Origin: Euperipatoides rowelli
Taxonomy: Eukaryota; Onychophora; Udeonychophora; Euonychophora; Peripatopsidae
Length of the DNA: 12,178 nt
Assembly: GCA_003024985.2 (NCBI GenBank)
Contig: PXIH01S0004062.1
Direction: 5' to 3' (one strand)
Shown: piece after piece, positions 8,760 to 12,178 of the stretch
Layout: each line of letters starts with the position of its first letter
Position numbering within the stretch: position 1 is the first letter of the stretch
Notes under the pieces: generated by a model
Told to the model about the DNA's origin: nothing
Seen by the model: the letters and a program-made list of their open reading frames with translations, nothing else
Database searches by the model: none
Made by a program: the position numbers and the translations under genes

Positions 8760-9393
8760 TTCTGATTCAAGTCCATCTGATGTAGACAAGAATGATTATG
8801 ATTTTGAAGTAGAATCAGACAAATTACCAAAGCTAATGTCACAAGATGATCTTGATGATTTGGTCAGGGGTTTAGGTTTGTCAAAGTTATCAGCAAAGGT
8901 TCTTGGATCACGATTGCATGAGAGAAACTTCCTTGCTGCAGGCACCACCTTTGCCTGGTACAGACATCGTGAGAGTGAATTTGTTGAATTATTTTCTATG
9001 GAGGAATCACTAGTGTACTGTAGCAATGTTGAAGGCCTAGTAGTCCATATGGGTAAACAGTATGATCCAAATGAATGGAGATTGTTTATTGATTCCTCTA
9101 CTAAGAGTTTGAAGGCCTTTTTACTATTCAATGGAAATGAAATATCTTCTCTTCCTGTTGCACATTCAGTTCAAATGAAAGAAACATATGACAATATGAA
9201 AATGTTGCTTACAGCAAATCAAGTATGATCAGCATAAGTGGCTTATATGTGGGGACTTGAAAATCATAGCCATTTTTCTTGGCCTTCACGATGGATAATA
9301 TCCTTGCTTCTTGTGTCTATGGGATAACCATGCTTATGCACAACATTTTACCTGCAAGGAGTGGCCTGTGTGCACACAACTTGTGGCTGGAAG

Positions 9394-9394
9394 N
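9394..9394. other. Undetermined base (N) at the 71-bp repeat edge
   Basis: This N falls exactly between the end of the N-terminal gene fragment and the start of the second 71-bp repeat. It is best read as a contig join with unknown real distance. Confidence 0.9.
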
Positions 9395-9465
9395 GTCCGA
9401 TTTGATAACCTTTTTTTTATTTAAACCCTGGGCTTTATAAATTAGGAGACCCTATGTTAAAATTT
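9395..9465 (+). repeat. 71-bp perfect direct repeat, copy 2
   Basis: This copy is identical to 7985-8055 over its whole length and begins directly after the N. Beyond 9465 it diverges from copy 1, going into AAAAAGCTTTT and a GGCCCC-rich block instead of the gene fragment. Confidence 0.9.
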
Positions 9466-9560
9466 AAAAAGCTTTTTTTTTTTCGGCCCCGGAATATATA
9501 AAGTTTTTAGGCCGAGGCCCCCCTTCATGAGGAGGTTCTAGGCTACATCCCGCTAAGCCC
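9466..9560 (+). mobile_element. GC-rich right flank of the composite element
   Basis: A CGGCCCCGG block and an AGGCCGAGGCCCC block precede ATGAGGAGGTTCTAGGC. The style matches the inner parts of CAGGGCC-type hAT-like ends. If 7874-8055 is the left part of such an element, this is probably its right part, interrupted by 8056-9465. The terminal CCCTG itself is not visible. Confidence 0.35.
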
Positions 9561-10132
9561 ATATTATATTTATAGAGAAAGTAATTAATTTTAAACATTT
9601 TGACAAGCATTACTAAACTTAGGCTAATCTAATAATTTTTAGATTTCTTTATAATTTAAAGAATGGAAAATGTTAATTTTAGATAAAGGAATTTAAATCA
9701 AAATTCCATATTTTTCCTTTGTTGTTTGAAATGTAACAAAATATATTATTAATTTGAAGTTTTGCTGACCTACTGTAACTACACACCAATATTTTAAAAA
9801 TTGAATTGACAAGAAGACTGACCATGATCACAAAATAAATACAGTAAATAAGCTAATGGAAAACAGAAAAATAATTCCTACCAGATTGATTATTAGTATT
9901 CCTGCCCGGTCATCTACTTGTTGGAGCGTTACCCATCTCTTCGTTTGATGCCGTTCTTGGGCTACAGCAACAGAATTGCCGAATTTTACTAGCTACATAG
10001 CTGCAAGCTATAAAAATAAATTGTACAAAAATAAAAAGGTAAGAAAAGGCTATCCTTAAATAACGGAAAGCAATATTAAGTTAATTTTAATCAGATGTTC
10101 TTTATATCAAAACTCAAGATAATCGCAATATA
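9561..10132. other. AT-rich stretch with one GC-richer block
   Basis: Mostly AT-rich filler. A block at about 9900-9990 is clearly less AT-rich and is open on the minus strand (9828-9992, no ATG); it is discussed as a weak exon candidate in the findings. Confidence 0.4.
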
Positions 10133-10724
10133 CATTGCTGTGCATATAAAAAAACGGCTTTTATTAATAATATTTCATAACTCAAAAAATAAATGGAATT
10201 AAAATCTCCCTTTTTTGTTTTTATATAGTTTAATGTCTTAAATAATCATAAGTTACATATTTTTTTTTTCCTTAAAAATTACTTTAAAGTTAAAATTTTT
10301 AAAGATTTCCAAACACGGTAAAATGACAAAAAGCTTCCTATAGGGTTCGCATGCAAAAATTGCATACTTTTATCACCAGAGGCGCCATAGTCAATAGTCT
10401 ACTTAACATCGGACAACTTTTGAAAATCTTCTCCTAAATATTAATTAAAACAATTTACAAAAAATGAGAGAGAAATCAATATACTGTAGATTTTATTAAA
10501 AAAAAAAACTTTCTAACTCGCCATAAAAGATATGGCCGATTGAAAATCGCGTTAGTTTCAATCTGAGCGACCCTTGCTCTAATGTAGCCAGAGAGGTTAC
10601 GAATAGCAAGCCTGGATACTAAATCCACGGCGATCAGATGACGTAAATAGTAATCGAACGTTAAAAGGATATCTAATGGATAGATTTATATGTCATATGA
10701 CTTTTTATCTATTGATTTACGGAA
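10133..10724 (+). repeat. Left arm of the long inverted repeat
   Basis: It pairs with 10984-11501. Landmarks are an 81-base block (10306-10386) that matches 11249-11329 with a single mismatch, and GCAAGCCTGGATACT near 10607-10621. About 73 bases at 10396-10468 have no counterpart in the other arm. Confidence 0.85.
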
Positions 10725-10901
10725 ACTACAAAGAGATTTTTATCATAGGTCAACTCTTCCTCTTGACCTCTTAATAAACTGCTTAGTAACATACCCAACT
10801 AAATATTCCATAAAAAAAAAAAAAATTAATTTAAATGCTTGGGAATGTAAATAAAGCCTTATATTTTCAAAAAATAACAATCATTACACTTAGATAAGTT
10901 T

Positions 10902-10902
10902 N
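10902..10902. other. Undetermined base (N) in the foldback spacer
   Basis: The N lies in the unpaired central spacer of the long inverted repeat, a place where assemblers often break. The real spacer may be longer than shown. Confidence 0.9.
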
Positions 10903-10983
10903 TATAAATATGATTCATTTGGTATTTAGTATGCTTTCTTGTACTGGTCTGTTCTAGTGCCTTGGGGCAAGTTCATAACATAG

Positions 10984-11501
10984 AGTAAATCAATAAATTA
11001 AAGGTCATATGACATGAATATATCCATTAGACATCCTTTCAACATTCGATTACTATTTATGTCATCTGATCGCTGTGCAGTATCCAGGCTTGCTATTCGT
11101 AAGATCTCTGGCTGCATTAGAGCAAGGGTCAACTGCGCTCAGATTGGAAACTTTTCTGATTTTCAAACTGGCCATATCTGTTGATGCAGGTGAGTTAGAA
11201 AGTTGATATTTCTTTAATAAAATCTATATTGATTTCTTTATTGGCTACGGCGCCTCTGGTGATAAAAGTATGCAATTTTTGCATGGGAACCCTATAGGAA
11301 GCTTTTTGTCATTTTACCGTGTTTGGAAATGTTTAAAATTTTTAACTTTAAAGTAATTTTTAAGGAAAAAAAATACATATGATTATTTAAGACATATTAA
11401 ACTACCGGTATATAAAAGCAAAAAAAAGTAGATTTTAATTCAATTTATTTTTTGAGTCATGAAATATTAATAAAATCTGGTTTTTTATATGCTCGGCACT
11501 G
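10984..11501 (-). repeat. Right arm of the long inverted repeat
   Basis: Reverse complement of the left arm. It lacks the 73-base segment present there, and carries ACCGGTATAT near 11403-11412 and a CAG-GTGAGT splice-donor-like site near 11187-11195 that the left arm does not share. Confidence 0.85.
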
Positions 11502-11603
11502 TATATACTGTAGGCTATGCAGCAATTTATGATTAAGTACTGAAACTCTTGCAAAAAATTATTTTTAGAACTTGTTTTTAAATTGTATTAAGTTATGAAT
11601 GTT

Positions 11604-11896
11604 ATTTTCAACTTTGTCAATATAACATTAATTCATCAAATTTTCTTATTTCATTTAAAAAAGTGTTAAAATCTAATTTTTATACAATGTTAGCAAATAC
11701 TGATGATGTCATCAATGACATCATCTTAAAGTCTATTATCTATGCTATTTTCAACTTTGTCAATTTAGTTTTTTTTTTTGCTAAAAAATGTATATTTAAT
11801 TCATAAAATTTTCTTATTTCATTTAAAAAGATGTTAAAATCTAAGTTTTATATAATGTTAGAAAATAGTAATTATCTATTACATAATCTTAAAAAG
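11604..11896 (+). repeat. Diverged tandem duplication, period about 143 bp
   Basis: ATTTTCAACTTTGTCAAT starts copy 1 at 11604 and, in matching form, copy 2 at 11747. Both continue through AAATTTTCTTATTTCATTT and an AATGTTAG word, and end in a CATCTTAAA or AATCTTAAA motif. Copy 2 carries an extra T-rich segment of about 25 bases. Confidence 0.75.
11702..11725. repeat. Perfect 10-bp stem hairpin with CRE-like arms
   Basis: GATGATGTCA and TGACATCATC are exact reverse complements separated by TCAA. Each arm carries a TGATGTCA/TGACATCA word close to the cAMP response element consensus. It belongs to the first unit of the 143-bp duplication and is not preserved in the second. Confidence 0.75.
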
Positions 11897-11982
11897 AAAT
11901 CAAAAGCAAGCAACAGCTGTTTGTTTTTAGTTTTGCTTAAGATGATGCAATAGATGGCAGGCTTCCAAAATAGGCTTGTCTG

Positions 11983-12095
11983 GTGGTCTGAAACGAGTGA
12001 ATAATTCTCTGGACAAGTCAGTTTTTAAATTTGCTTGTCCAAGGGACAAGTGATCAAAATTTCAAATTATCAGGACTTTTTTTTTTTTTTTTTGC
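11983..12095. repeat. Cluster of GGACAAG words followed by poly-T
   Basis: CTTGTC at about 11984, GGACAAG at 12011, CTTGTCC at 12034 and GGACAAG at 12044 form an alternating inverted cluster that includes a perfect 7-bp stem hairpin (12034-12050). A long T run follows at about 12078-12095. Such clusters occur in the subterminal parts of MITEs; the element presumably continues beyond the window, but I see no terminus. Confidence 0.35.
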
Positions 12096-12178
12096 TGAAT
12101 TAAGCTATATTTGTATAAGAAACAAGACCGAGTCAGATTAGAATTAAATGAAAATAAATACTTTCTGTATTTAAAAAT

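Larger units (their letters stand above)
8605..9393 (+). pseudogene. N-terminal half of the same unnamed gene family
   Basis: An open frame of 207 codons (8605-9228) starts MDGLTRK and contains NVPSALRPVPH (residues 16-26), an acidic and serine-rich linker (48-72), DDLDDLVRGLGLSK (81-94), GSRLHERNFLAAGTTFAWYR (101-120), WRLFIDSS (158-165) and HSVQMKETYDNM (187-198). A one-base shift near 9223 ends it early. The family sequence continues in the next frame as YDQHKWLICGDLK, then a stop at 9296, then YPCFLCLWD, whose paired cysteines may bind a metal, and finally KEWPVCTQLVAG at the edge of the N at 9394. The region joining this to the C-terminal half, roughly 40 codons by my recollection of the family, is absent. 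The start at 8605 is the first ATG after the previous fragment's tail, but the true start is uncertain. Function is unknown. Confidence 0.75.
10133..11501. mobile_element. Long inverted-repeat foldback element with TA duplication
   Basis: The left end reads CATTGCTGTGCATATAAAAAA and the right end, reverse-complemented, reads CAGTGCCGAGCATATAAAAAA. TA (or TATA) lies immediately outside both ends, as expected for Tc1/mariner-type insertion. The whole left arm is complementary to the right arm, leaving a central spacer of about 260 bases. There is no transposase. A non-autonomous foldback element moved by a Tc1/mariner-type transposase is the best reading. Confidence 0.8.
11502..12178. other. 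AT-rich right end of the window
   Basis: No gene is visible. It holds the 143-bp duplication, a hairpin, a cluster of GGACAAG words and an 18-base T run, each listed on its own. Confidence 0.5.

Noticed and set aside
8586-9131. Minus-strand open frames opposite the N-terminal gene fragment
   Set aside because: The plus strand carries the conserved family blocks, so these are antisense shadows.
11018-11206. Plus-strand open frame ending near a CAG-GTGAGT donor-like site
   Set aside because: It lies inside the right arm of the foldback element, has no ATG, and the left arm lacks the donor; chance is the simpler explanation.
1-12178. CRISPR array, operon or phage-type defence system
   Set aside because: No regularly spaced repeats with unique spacers, no ribosome binding sites, and no intact open frames of useful length are present.

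Overview
This window looks like AT-rich, non-coding nuclear DNA from an animal, and it is dominated by decayed mobile elements. I found no intact protein-coding gene, rRNA or tRNA gene, and no CRISPR array or bacterial-type operon. The case for an invertebrate, possibly an arthropod such as a chelicerate, rests on three things: the low GC, a mix of hAT-like termini, a tRNA-like SINE and a LINE, and fragments of an unnamed multicopy gene family that I associate with arthropod and cnidarian genomes. That taxonomic guess is weak. Short words such as TAGGCTA, TACCGGTA and TACTGTA recur throughout and give the sequence a recognisable flavour.

Layout. 1-1348 is AT-rich with no gene; it holds one CCAAT/CRE pair. 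1349-1397 is a solo hAT-like terminus on the minus strand. 1900-2062 is a minus-strand tRNA-derived SINE-like unit. 2236-2605 is a complete 370-bp hAT-like MITE with a 5-bp target duplication. 2606-4233 is AT-rich filler with a perfect hairpin. 4234-4369 is another hAT-like terminus, and it directly abuts the 3' end of a 5'-truncated, mutated LINE (4370-6580, minus strand) with recognisable endonuclease and reverse transcriptase motifs. 6581-7171 is unassigned.

The most unusual part is 7173-9560. It carries pieces of one unnamed gene family in the wrong order: a 49-bp 3' tail, then the C-terminal half, then the N-terminal half. The two halves sit between two perfect 71-bp direct repeats, and the single undetermined bases (N) lie exactly at two of the breakpoints. 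Both halves carry frameshifts and stops. Two readings remain open: a tandem or circularly permuted insertion, or a tandem array mis-joined during assembly.

10133-11501 is a very long inverted repeat (foldback element) with TA target duplication; its arms of about 520-590 bp are well conserved. The right end of the window holds a 143-bp diverged tandem duplication, a perfect CRE-like hairpin, and a cluster of GGACAAG words. The pieces do not work together as a pathway; they record successive insertions, with the LINE, hAT-like and foldback elements being the principal layers.
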